From Sepioteuthis lessoniana (lineage: Eukaryota; Mollusca; Cephalopoda; Myopsida; Loliginidae), in NCBI GenBank assembly GCA_963585895.1, contig OY757934.1:39164510-39228509 (forward strand): 64,000 nt of DNA. Reading direction: 5' to 3'. The translations under genes and the position numbers were made by a program. The notes beneath the pieces are model-generated. The model did not search any database and was not told where the DNA came from. It saw only the letters and a list, made by a program, of their open reading frames with translations. This document shows, piece after piece, positions 50,249 to 60,494 of this stretch (position 1 is its first letter; each line of letters opens with the position of its first letter).

Positions 50249-50445
50249 ATGTAATTTGTTTGTGTTAAGAACAGTTATTTGAGGGTAAAATTGTTCAATA
50301 GATTCTATTTGAAAATTCTTCGTTCGAGGTCGGATGGCTTGAAGTCATATGAATGTGTGAAAACAAATGATTGTTATTGGAATTGTTGGTTGAAGCCGTA
50401 CGACCGTGAGTAAACTATTTGTATTAGATAGAAATACTTGATATT
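50249..50445. repeat. Inverted repeat, left arm (D1-derived, 197 bp)
   Basis: It is the reverse complement of 51492-51688 with only a few differences seen by eye, for example GTTCGAGGTCGG against GTTCGAGATCGG. The sequence belongs to the internal-unit region of a D1 element, present intact on the right. Confidence 0.9.
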
Positions 50446-50690
50446 GGTTGGGTTTCTTGTCTAATGGCATATCAACCTTCATGGGTACTTAATGTCAAAT
50501 CTGTCCTTTGAGAAGAACAGTAGTGATACTATTTTACTCATAGCTGGAAGGAGATAAAAGGGTGTCATACCTTTCCCAGGGGCATTAGTCTAAAAATGAA
50601 CATCATTGTGAGACTAGAGTTTGAACTCGCTTACTATAACGTCGAGGTCTAGCACGTTAGCCACAGTAACACAGGCACTGCCCCGTAGGT
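50446..50690 (-). repeat. SINE-C
   Basis: GGGTTTCTTGTCTAATGGCA, CATACCTTTCCCAGGGGC, GACTAGAGTTTGAACTCGC, AGGCACTGCCCC. Confidence 0.85.
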
Positions 50691-50770
50691 ATATGTGAAT
50701 TGTTGTCTGACATATTGAAGTCATTCTTCTTATCGCTTTTATCTTGGAAGTTTAATTCCCAATGATAAAT

Positions 50771-51003
50771 GATAGTTTGTTTTCTAATGTCATATCAACC
50801 TTCCTGGGTTATCTAATGCCAAATCTATACTTGTAGAATAACAGCAGTGTTACTATATAACCCATAGCTGAGGAAATAATGGGGTTCATACGTTTCGCTT
50901 GGGCATTAGTCCGAAAGTGAACGTAATAGCGCGACTGGAGTTCGAACTTGCTTAGTTCGAGGCCGCAGTCCGGCACTTTAACCATTTCACCATAGAAACT
51001 CCC
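50771..51003 (-). repeat. SINE-C
   Basis: TTTGTTTTCTAATGTCATAT, TATATAACCCATAGCTGAGG, GACTGGAGTTCGAACTTGC, CACTTTAACCATTTCACCAT, AACTCCCC. Its 5' flank (51003-51085) matches, inverted, the flank before 45881. Confidence 0.88.
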
Positions 51004-51194
51004 CATTTATTATAGAAATAAGAGATTTTGTCTCATACACGTTTTACTATAGAAAACGTAATTAACAATTAACAAACATTAAGCCTGGATTTCTCATTGA
51101 TAACTATTGTTGATGTAGTGAATTTTTAAAAAATTCAAATAATGTTTTTCTATTTAAATTATTTCATAGGTTAAAATGTATCGATATCTTACTA

Positions 51195-51440
51195 AATACA
51201 TTTTTGAATTTACATATAAAGTGACATCAAAATACTTTTACTGTTTCTTAAGCATACTTAGCACCAGAAATATTTATGCGTTTTTTGTTTTTTTTTTGGT
51301 GGGGGGGTATTTAACGGCATAGTAACCGCTTATGGGTTATTTAATGCCAGCATTTGATTCTTTTGTGAATATTTGATTATAATCATGACTATATTTTCAG
51401 TGTTCAATTTCAATGATTTTTGTTGCATTTTTTGTTTGAT
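51195..51440 (-). repeat. Tail-type repeat I, first copy
   Basis: ATACATTTTTGAATTTACAT, GGGTTATTTAATGCCAGC and TTGATTATAATCATGAC recur in order at 55275-55500 at roughly three-quarters identity by eye. Confidence 0.7.
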
Positions 51441-51464
51441 TTTTTTTGTTTTTTGTCTATTTTA

Positions 51465-51930
51465 GTGATCATCCTTGCACACAGTTATATGATATCAAGT
51501 ATTTCTATCTAATACAAATAGTTTACTCACGGTCGTACGGCTTCAACCAACAATTCCAATAACAATCATTTGTTTTCACACATTCATATGACTTCAAGCC
51601 ATCCGATCTCGAACGAAGAATTTTCAAATAGAATCTATTTGACAATTTTACCCTCAAATAACTGTTCTTAACACAAACAAATTACATGAAATTTTGTGGT
51701 TTCAAGTTATTATTTCTATTTATTAATAATCATTTGTTTCCTCACAATTATATGGTTTAAGTATTCCCGTTGAATATTGATAATTTTCAATCAGATTGAT
51801 TTAACCAATTGATGAAACACTAACAGGTACTTCCACTTCAGGTCAGAGTGGACTTAGGAGTAATGGCAATGAAGAGGCAATCTCCACACCCTAGATCTTC
51901 AGAGCCGAAGTCACTGAAGTATTTATGAAC
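51465..51930 (-). repeat. Repeat D1 containing the right inverted-repeat arm
   Basis: Internal units (TGCACACAGTTATATGATAT, CAAGTATTTCTATCTAATAC), the arm 51492-51688, then GAAACACTAACAGGTACTTC, CAGGTCAGAGTGGACTTAGG and GGAGTAATGGCAATGAAGAG. Confidence 0.82.
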
Positions 51931-53029
51931 TACTGCCCAAATATGTAGTTTAATATGAAAATGTTAATACCTTTACAAAGATACTATTTTAACCAGAGTA
52001 ATGAAGGCTTTTAAAATTCTTGCATTGCAAATGTTTGGATAAACCTTTTAACGTTTTTGATTACACGTGATTTTTTTCGGTTTTTTTTTTTTTTTTTTTT
52101 TTTTGATTTAGTGAGTTTTATCATGTTAGTGTCGTGTTTCGAAGAAGCGAACGTGACCAATAAAGCAATCGTGTAATTACTAAGTGTTCATAAGACTTTT
52201 TTTTTAACTCATTCTTTTTATCCTACTTTAGTCATTGGTCTTCAACGTCTTTCTCATTTTGAGTTGGAAACTGATATACTGTTTTACCACAACGAACTTT
52301 TTGTAGATACTAAACGCGTCACTCCAATGAGAAAAAAAGATCTGTGACATTTCTCAAGAGATTTGACCAGCGGTCAGAGCTAAACGATTAACCTCACGGA
52401 AAATGATAAAAAATCGGAACACCATTTTTTCATTCTATCCCTGGTTAGTTTGGAACGCGAGGTAGTACAGTGTATCGAAAATTGGTAAAATGTTAATGTT
52501 TATTCCATGCACTTAGAGGTAAAGTAAAAGTCAGCTAGGGAGATGACTAATTTTTCTTTGTAAATATCGGGTTGCTAAGGTCCATCTTTCTCATAAAAGA
52601 AAGAACACTATGTAGAAATATCAAGTGTGTATGGTCGTTAGCTAGTTCTTTTAAACCAATCATTATCGTTTTTTTTTCTTCGGAGAGTTCATCTATTTGG
52701 GCGCATACTGGTTACATTTCATCTCGTTAAAATGGCTGCCCCTTTGCAAAACTAATTAGCAGTTTATTTTAAATAAATACCGTTTAGCATTTCAAGTCCG
52801 TGACTGCAGACATAAAATGGTCTTCCAATTTGATACAAGGAATTACTTGAAATCGCTGCTAATTTAAAGTGGTTTTCCATTAGAGCCAGGTTTAGGCATT
52901 AACTAAACCAACTTTACTTGATCAAAGCGAAGTTTGTAGGTAAATGTATAAATGTATTTTTTTTAAATGATTTAAATAGCAGTAACTTAGTTATTATGCT
53001 TTTTATTCAATAGATTAAGTTTAGTTTGG
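51931..53029. other. Unassigned AT-rich DNA
   Basis: Poly-T at 52079-52104. No shared repeat or coding frame is seen. Confidence 0.5.
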
Positions 53030-53545
53030 TTATATTTGGTTTTATGGCATATCAACCTTTGTAGGTTATTTAATGCCAAATCCTGTTTATACATTTATAT
53101 TAGATATATATGATTTGGTTTGGTTTGGTTTTATGGCATATCAACCATTGTAGGTTATTTAATGCCAAATCCTGTTTATACATTTATATTAGATATATAT
53201 GATTTGGTTTGGTTTGGTTTTATGGCATATCAACCTTTGTAGGTTATTTAATGCCAAATCCTGTTTATACATTTATTTTAGATATATATGATTTGGTTTG
53301 GTTTGGTTTTATGGCATATCAACCATTGTAGGTTATTTAATGCCAAATCCTATTTATACATTTATATTAGATATATGTAATTTGGTTTGGTTTGGTTTTA
53401 TGGCATATCAACCATTGTAGGTTATTTAATGCCAAATCCTGTTTATACATTTATATTAGATATATATGATTTAGTTTGGTTTGGTTTTATGGCATATCAA
53501 CCTTTGTAGGTTAATTAATGTCAATTTTTTTTCATACATATATAT
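53030..53545 (-). repeat. 89-bp tandem array of a D1 3' tail, six units
   Basis: The phrase TTATGGCATATCAACC starts at 53042, 53131, 53220, 53309, 53398 and 53487, an exact 89-bp period. Each unit holds the tail stem-loop (GGTTATTTAATGCCAAATCC), an AT linker (TTATACATTTATATTAGATA) and the GGTTTGGTTTGGTTT end. The array is continuous with the tail of the D1 element at 53546-53925. Confidence 0.95.
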
Positions 53546-53925
53546 TAAATATATGATTAATATTTCTTAACGAGCTCATTTTTTCACACAGTTAAATAGT
53601 TTCACTTATTTCACCAGTACAGTTTAAATGATAACAGTTCTATTTCAAACAATTCAGTTTAGCATAAGTACACAGTTTAAATGTCATACAGTACTAATGG
53701 ACCCATAGATAGGACCCTATTAGGTGCTACCACTCCAAGCCAGAAATGGTCTGGGAGCGATGGCAATGAAGGGGTACTCTGTGTTACCCCAACGCTCCTG
53801 CATTACTGAAGCCTCCACATCAGATTGTTTAGTGTCATATCCAGAACACTTGTTGGAGGAGTCTTACCCCTCTGCAGATATGCAGTCGGTGAATTCTGCA
53901 GCCCCAGCCAACTGGGCCAAAAACT
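53546..53925 (-). repeat. Repeat D1 body attached to the tail array
   Basis: TTTTCACACAGTTAAATAG, GGACCCATAGATAGGACCC, GGAGCGATGGCAATGAAGG, CTTACCCCTCTGCAGATATG, ATTCTGCAGCCCCAGCCAAC. A full-length inverted D1. Confidence 0.9.
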
Positions 53926-54030
53926 ATGCTTGATTATCAATTATAAGCATAATGTTTCTTCGCGATCCTCTCTTTGTTTAGACGTACATGAGATAGATTC
54001 TCACTTCTTCTTGTGTCTTGTCAGTGAAGT

Positions 54031-54360
54031 TTAGAATACGCTGTCAGTAACCCCTGCTGAAGGGTAATCCACCCCACCAAAGAAGGGGGTCCTGCTTATG
54101 ACACTAAACTGCTTCTGATGGTGAGACTTCAGTTCTGAAGCTTTGGTAAGTGTAAAGTACTCCTTCATTGCCATTACTTCCAGGTCCACTCTGAGCCAAA
54201 GTGGTAGGACCTATTAAGGTTCAACCCATGAGCCAAAAGCACCCTTAAGAAACAACTACACAAAAAATGTAAATATGAACGTACAATAAATGTGATTCAC
54301 TAACCCCAAGGTTTAAAATAACTGTAGACGGGTTGACATGTCGTTAAAATCAATTACTCA
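54031..54360 (+). repeat. Repeat D2, internally shortened
   Basis: GTTTAGAATACGCTGTCAG, GACACTAAACTGCTTCTGAT, AGTACTCCTTCATTGCCATT, CACCCTTAAGAAACAACTAC, AATATGAACGTACAATAAAT, GACGGGTTGACATGTCGTT. Confidence 0.88.
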
Positions 54361-55274
54361 GATGGGAATCAGTCAGGTTGCCCTTTATAATAGTTGGGCT
54401 TTCGTTTTGTTCCGCCATTAAAAAGGAAATAGATATTCCCTCGCCATTCTTAGCTATGGTAGCCCAGAAGGCCAAAACACGTTAAGAGCGGGCAAGTCTT
54501 TCTCTCCAAAAAATTCGTGTGTTTTTCTTCGGTGTCTAGAATCCGACTCTTGAAGTCTAACTGAAAACTCAGGCTTCTGTCTTTGGTTACGTGTTCGTAT
54601 AGATTAATCAAAATCCATATTTTCATAAAACCTTCCTTTCAGTTTTGGTTCTCATATCGTTTTTAACTGCCATATTTTTTACACTGGAAAGAGATTCACT
54701 CGTGGCCTTTTCCTGCCACTCAAAAATTTCCTCATAAAACTACTGTTACTCTAAATTCATATCCAATTCTATTCAAATCGGCTCATTACATTTTATTACT
54801 CTTATGGCAATTAATGTTTATTTGGCAAAGTTAGTTTTCGTTTAATGAATTTCGATCAGGAAAGATTTTTGCTGATTGGGCCAACCGTAGACAAGTGAAA
54901 CCGCGTTTGGCCATTCTGTGGATGGTGTGGTCCTGCAGTAAAACATTAGGTGAAGGTGGGGGTGATGATACGCCCATAAAATTCTGCAACAATAAGAAGG
55001 GAAAAAACAGTAAAGAAAAGAAAAAGAACAACCAATCCATTGTGTGTGAAGTTCGGCCTTCCGTCAGGAGCAATACAAAACGAAGGTCAAACTGTTTAGT
55101 AGGACGTAAATAATTGTCATGTGAAGGGCGGTGGCCACCATTTTACTTATAAATACTTATGACAATAGAAGTAGTTTTATGTTGGAAGTAATGATAATCA
55201 ATGTTTCACATTTTTCCCTGATGCGATTAACAGGAAATCAAAATTTATCAAAAACGCGCGAAAAAAAAATTTAC
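54361..55274. other. Unassigned DNA
   Basis: Two overlapping opposite frames at 54831-55113 are Lys- and Phe-rich without a domain. No shared repeat. Confidence 0.45.
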
Positions 55275-55500
55275 CTAATTTTTAAAATACATTTTTGAAT
55301 TTACATATAATGTGACGCCAAAATATTTTTGTTGCTTCAAAAATATGCTCTGAGAAAGAAATGCTTGTGTTTTTGCTGGGTTTGGTTTATTTGACGGCAT
55401 AACTGCTTATGGGTTATTTAATACCGAAATTTCATTCATTTGTTAATGTTTGATTATAATCATAACAATGTTTTCAATGTTCCATTTCAATCGGGTTTTT
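55275..55500 (-). repeat. Tail-type repeat I, second copy
   Basis: ATACATTTTTGAATTTACAT, GGTTTGGTTTATTTGACGGC, GGGTTATTTAATACCG and TTTGATTATAATCATAAC, in the same order as 51195-51440. Confidence 0.7.
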
Positions 55501-55647
55501 TTTCTTTTTATTTAGCAAAATCGTGGCTCTTGTAATTTGTTTGAAGTCGCAAATAAAAAAGAAAACATGTTGAAACTATAGCAATAAAGAATTTGATAAA
55601 TATTTCTTAAGTGCAATTAAATAGCATGAAAAAGACTTGAAAGAATA

Positions 55648-55755
55648 TCTTCTTCTTCTTCTTCTTCTTCTTCTTCTTCTTCTTCTTCTTCTTCTTCTTC
55701 TTCTTCTTCTATTATTATTATCATTATTATTATAGCTACTACTACTACTACTACT
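55648..55755. repeat. (TTC)n, (ATT)n, (CTA)n trinucleotide block
   Basis: About 60 bp of TTC repeats, then ATT and ACT repeats, leading into a short GC-rich stretch. Confidence 0.95.
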
Positions 55756-55860
55756 GAATTTCCCGCGCGGAACGCGGTTTTGCGCTCAGCCCTGAAGGCG
55801 GCTTAGTCTTTTCGCGACAAGCTCGCTACGCCCACACTCATGGCTGCTTTGAGAAGGGCT
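55756..55860. other. Short GC-rich stretch after simple repeats
   Basis: GAATTTCCCGCGCGGAACGC then GGTTTTGCGCTCAGCC stand out from the local AT-rich DNA. A transposon end beside a trinucleotide repeat is possible, but no partner end is seen. Confidence 0.35.
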
Positions 55861-56452
55861 TGCAGTGGTCGCAACCTCACTATAAAGTATTTGAAATATC
55901 GTCATGCTCAACCAGAAAGGATTGATATTATTGCTTTGGACTTGAAAAAACAAGTTCGTTTAGTTTGCATCGGCCAGATTTCCCCGGTAACCCATTATTC
56001 ATCTTTCACTTGTGAGCACTTAGATCTTACGTCTTGCTTATTACTTCTGCCAAATACTATTACATCATTACAGATTCACATGATACACTACGTAATGCAT
56101 ATCACTTTACATGAAGGGGTAATATTCACATCACATGTTACGTAATACATATTACCTTACGTTGAAAGATAATATGTATGTAATGAAGTCCGTGGTATCA
56201 ACAAAACTTGATGATGATGATGATATATTACCTATAATAATATACCTTTTATGATGATGATGATGATGGTAATGATGATGATGATATATTACCTATAATA
56301 ATATACCTTTTATTCATCGCCTTTTACATTTTCATTGATCCATTCATTGTAGATGACAGAGCCATTAAGAGAAAAAAGATACAAAATTTCCCCAGACGGT
56401 AATAAGCAGCTTTATATATAGACCATTATTGTTTACATTTTATTAACATTGG
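55861..56452. other. Unassigned DNA with a local duplication
   Basis: The phrase GATATATTACCTATAATAAT occurs at 56220 and 56282 in a ~62-bp direct duplication with GATGAT repeats. The frame at 55840-56145 has no recognised domain. Confidence 0.5.
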
Positions 56453-56682
56453 GAGAGTCCCCGTGGCGTAATGGTTAAAGCGCTGGAGTGGAGCCTTGAA
56501 GTAAGTAAGTTTATACTCCTGTCGTGCTGTTACGTTCACTTTCAGATAAATACCCTTGGGAAAGGTATGAACCCGCCTAGCTTCCGTCTATGGGTTAAAT
56601 AGTACCACTACTGTTTTTTTACAATGATGTCTTTAAATAAGCTATAAAGATTGATATGCCATTAAACAAAGAACACAAATGA
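56453..56682 (+). repeat. SINE-C, full length
   Basis: GGGAGAGTCCCCGTGGCGTA, ATGGTTAAAGCGCTGG, ACCCTTGGGAAAGGTATGAA, CTATGGGTTAAATAGTACC, tail AGATTGATATGCCATTAAAC. Confidence 0.9.
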
Positions 56683-56739
56683 TTATTCTTTTGTATATGT
56701 TTATAACAGCATATTATACTATATTATACTCTGAAACTA

Positions 56740-56920
56740 GTAGACAATTTCACCTACCGAGGAAGCAGTGTCTCATCGACCGAGACAGACATCGACATGC
56801 GACTAACAAAGGCATGGACAGCTATAATAGGCTATCGGTCATGTGGAAGTCAGACCTGACCGATAAAATGAAACGCAGTTTCTTCCAAGCAGCAACTATG
56901 TCGATACTGCTATATAGATG
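56740..56920 (+). mobile_element. RTE-like LINE 3' region, part before the LTR
   Basis: It encodes FTYRGSSVSSTETDIDMRLT, KAWTAI and, after a shift, VMWKSDLTDKMKRSFFQAAT, MSILLYR. It is interrupted at 56920 and resumes at 57711 with the duplicated AGATG. Confidence 0.85.
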
Positions 56921-57710
56921 TGTAGCAGAAAGAACTTCGTATTTTTGTTTGGTGCGTAAATTAATTTGACTGTTAGGGTCGTCACATATTTTCACCCAAT
57001 GAGGATGACTTATCCTATTCAACCCGGACCATTTTCTCGGGCAGCATAAAAATGGTGAAAGCCCGCCAAACGATCTCTTCCTCAGAACCTTTCGAGATGG
57101 ACGGACGTACTTTCTGTCCACTCCCTTCATAGCAGCAGAAGCACAACACCATGAGGAAAGCCTTCTAATTTATGAACCTCTTGAGTCTACTCTCTTAGAC
57201 CAAAGGTTCACAATTGAACATGAATTAGATGCACGTAATCCGCCACACACAAGAACACCTTTATGTCGCTTCTAACTTTTGCTATGTCTACAGCGACGCG
57301 CAATTACGCTCAGACATCCAGCTACCTCATTCCTGGAAACCTTCTCTGGAGACTTTCATGCCTCTCTCCTACAGCAACCAGGACTACACATTTATGGGCG
57401 ACTACATCATTCCTGTCCTCAAACGGCAAACACGACTTTTTCTACGTCTACTGCAACGCATATTCCGCTCAGACATTCAGCATTGCCTTGACTGTAGCGA
57501 CGCACAATTCGCTCAGGCATTTAGCTACAATAATTCCTTTTCAAATCAATAACTATTTCCTTCCTTCTTTCCTAGGAGACTTGCAGCATAAAGGTACCCT
57601 TTATTCTGGCTGCAATTAAACCTCCTTAAAAACTTTTCTATATCTTGGTTCAACTCATTTATTTTCCTTCGAATATAGCGAAGAGATAACGTAGCAATTA
57701 TCATCGCTAA
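56921..57710. mobile_element. Solo-LTR-like fossil inserted in an RTE
   Basis: It starts TGTAGCAGAAAG and is flanked by the 5-bp duplication AGATG (56916-56920 and 57711-57715), which restores the RTE sequence. The start resembles that of 61569-62050, and both carry a CCAATGAGGATGA phrase. No internal coding region of an LTR element is seen, so it is a lone terminal repeat or a remnant. It is younger than the RTE copy. LTR retrotransposon kin; family not settled. Confidence 0.7.
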
Positions 57711-58115
57711 AGATGTACTACACGGACACTAACTAAACCACTGGAGAAAAAGCTTGACGGCAACTACATAAGAATGCTGCGAGCAATATTGAACAAGTCC
57801 TGAAGGTAACACCGCACAAAGCAGCAGCTGTAGGGCCACCTACCTCTCATCACGAAAACTATTAGACGAACCAGACATGCAGGACACTGCTGGAGAAGTA
57901 GGGACGAGCTCATAAGTGATGTACACCTATGAACCCCTTCATATGCCCGAGCAAAAGCAGGGCGACCAGCTCGAACCTACATACAGCAGCTCAGGGAGAA
58001 TACGGGCTGTAGCCCTGAGGACCTACCGGAAGCGATGAACGATAAGAAGAGGTGGCGAGAAAGAGTCAGGGATATCCGTGCTGGCGGCACGACAAGATGA
58101 TGATGATGATGATGA
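57711..58115 (+). mobile_element. RTE-like LINE 3' end, part after the LTR
   Basis: It continues with CACTAACTAAACCACTGGAG, GACGGCAACTACATAAGAAT, GCGAGCAATATTGAACAAGT, GACGAGCTCATAAGTGATGT, AGCTCGAACCTACATACAGC and GGAAGCGATGAACGATAAG, and ends in a (GAT)n tail. Confidence 0.85.
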
Positions 58116-58306
58116 GAATTTATATTATCATAATCGGCACCTTCCCTTGAATAGTGGCGGGGGGGGAGTCTTATTAAGCTTTGCAAAATTTCCCTTGTAG
58201 ACACAATCTTTGCTTAGTCTGGCACACAAGCCATAAGTGCTTTTGTTTTGTTTTGTTTTGTTGTTTTTTTTTGTTTTGTTTTTTTGCTGGGGGTGTTTTT
58301 TGTTTT

Positions 58307-58347
<41 letters not shown>

Positions 58348-59004
58348 CTTTTTTTACCTTGGTACGAATAATGTTACATTTCTGTTGACAAGCACGTGGT
58401 AGAAATGAAACATTAACGTGACCTGTGATAAAATAAAAAAGGTTTACAAATGAAACAGAAAAAAAATACGATTTAGAATATAACAATAGCATCTGGATTC
58501 TTTCTCCGCTTTAATGTAGAATGAGTGCTTATTGTTTGAATTTGTTTGTATTTAGGAAAATGTTTTACAATTTCAGGTGAGTCATTGCTTGATAATTGTT
58601 TATAAGTTACTTATTGAACTAGCAGAGGTACCCAGCGATGCTGGGGGTGGGGAAGAGACAAAATGAAATAATTCTGATATATATTCATACATATATTCTA
58701 TGGATACAAAAATATGTACCTGGCGTAAACGCACAATAAAAAGAGTTTTTAACATAATGAAAAATCGAAGGAGTTTCTGTAAGTTTCTTTCCTTGTCCTT
58801 TTTCAGAACACTCTCTTGAAAATCCAACATGTAGCTGGCCATGTAAAGATATTGATTTGATCTGATCAATCCCATTTTTTATGAGGTCAAAAACATTTTT
58901 GAATTACACATTCTGTATCCAGTATCATTCTGTTTGGTCAGAAATGGCATATTTTGCTATATGATAAATTTCAGTAACCACAGACGATCTAGGAGGTCAA
59001 CCTT
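58116..59004. other. Unassigned DNA with (GT)n
   Basis: GTTTT and (GT)n tracts lie at 58243-58346. The phrase ACTAGCAGAGGTACCCAGCG at about 58619 resembles the start of some transposon ends, but no element follows. An H-tail-like phrase lies near 58210. Confidence 0.45.
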
Positions 59005-59528
59005 GTAAAGTTGGTTTGGTTTGGTTTGGTTTTATAGCATTGTTGAGTATTTAATGCCAATTTCTGTTTCTACAAATATATTGAATATATGATTTGTAAA
59101 CACATTTTGTTGATACACAGTTAAATGATCAAATTTCCAACAATTCAATTTAGTATAGGTCCAAGTATCGCTATGTATCACTTACAATTAGATTAAACTC
59201 AGTCATTTGTTTACACACAGTTAAGTGATCAAACTCTTCTATTTCTAACTATTCAATTTAGCTTTAATTATTTGTTTGTATACTGTTTGAATATCAAATA
59301 GTTCTATTTGACCCATAGATAGGACCCTATCAGGTGCTACCACTCCAGGTCAGAGTGAACATTAGAGCAATGGCAATGAAGGGGAACTCTACATTCGCCA
59401 AAGCTCCAGCATTACAAGAACCTCACCATAAGATTGTTGAGTGTCATATCTAGGACACTTGTTGGGTGGGGAGTCTTACCCATCTGCAGGGGTGCAGTCG
59501 GTGTATTCTGCAACCCCAGCCAACTAGG
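59005..59528 (-). repeat. Repeat D1, full length
   Basis: GTTTGGTTTGGTTTGGTTTT, a degenerate tail stem, internal units (CACACAGTTAAGTGATCAAA), TTTGACCCATAGATAGGACC, GCAATGGCAATGAAGGGG, CCATCTGCAGGGGTGCAGTC, CAACCCCAGCCAACTAGGC. Confidence 0.9.
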
Positions 59529-59750
59529 CTTGTGACAAACCGAGTTAAATCTCGCTAACAGAGAAAAATAGGAGTACGTAACTGTCTATATAAATAAAAT
59601 AAATTGATAGTACCTATATATGTATGATTTACTAAACCATTTTTTGCTCGTTTTAGTTTTCATATTTTTTGTGTTAGAGCGATTTTACTCCGTAGGCCAC
59701 AAAACGTAAAAAGAAAATCTAATGATAAGCATGTGAATAAGTGGTAAGTG

Positions 59751-60041
59751 GAGGTGCCCGTGGTGTAATGGTTATCGTCGTAGGAAATGAACACAGCGAA
59801 ACAAGTTCAAATCCTGGACGAGACTGATTGCATTTCACATAGCACTAATACCCCTGGGAAAGGTATGAATCCAATTATTCTCCCTCCAGCTATGGGTAAA
59901 TAGTAGGGCAGACTAGGTTCTTCAGCCTTGGTGAGGCAACTAGTCTAGGAGAAGGAAAACTCTGAATTCAAACCTGTTAAACTCCGCTTAAAAACTGACC
60001 TTGTGTCATATCCTGCCCGAGCGGAGGGGTTGGGTAAATAT
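59751..60041 (+). repeat. SINE-B, full length, reference copy
   Basis: Head GGAGGTGCCCGTGGTGTAAT, box B CAAGTTCAAATCCTGG, core GGGAAAGGTATGAATCCAAT, CAGCTATGGGTAAATAGTAG, body AGGAGAAGGAAAACTCTGAA, end CCCGAGCGGAGGGGTTGG. It fits pol III transcription. Confidence 0.93.
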
Positions 60042-60144
60042 GATTAACATGCGAATAATCAAATCTGTCCACGAAAGTTCGACAGTATCCTGGCTTTAAA
60101 ATTCTTTTAACAAAGAAATTTAGAGATATATGACTGTCAATAAA

Positions 60145-60368
60145 ACAAGTAAACGCTTGCTTAATGGCATATCAACCTTCGAGGATTAGTTAATGCCAAA
60201 ATCATCCTCGTAGAAGAACAGTAGCGGCACTATTTAACCCACTGATGGTAATATGAAGAGTTCCTACCTTTCCCTAGTGTATTAGACCGAAAGTGAACAT
60301 TGTAAAGCGGTTGAAGCTTGAGCTCACTTATTTCAAGTCAGCAGTCCAACATTTTAGCCCCACTAAAA
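60145..60368 (-). repeat. SINE-C
   Basis: CTTAATGGCATATCAACCTT, GAACAGTAGCGGCACTATTT, CTACCTTTCCCTAGTGTATT, ACCGAAAGTGAACATTGT, a decayed head. Confidence 0.85.
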
Positions 60369-60449
60369 TAGTTAAATTTTAAATCTAAAATTATGTTCAA
60401 ATAATTCTTAATGTTGGAGAAATAATGGTTGTGACAAAAATTCATTGAA

Positions 60450-60451
<2 letters not shown>

Positions 60452-60493
<42 letters not shown>

Positions 60494-60494
60494 A
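60452..60494. repeat. (TG)n (GA)n microsatellite
   Basis: A TGTG run followed by a GAGA run. Confidence 0.95.

Noticed and set aside
53030-53545. CRISPR array (regular 89-bp repeats)
   Set aside because: There are no unique spacers; the whole 89-bp unit is repeated, and the genome is animal-like. It is a tandem array of a transposon tail.
57229-57619. Three overlapping plus-strand frames of 70-118 residues
   Set aside because: They lie within the LTR-like fossil, all frames are open together, and no domain is visible.
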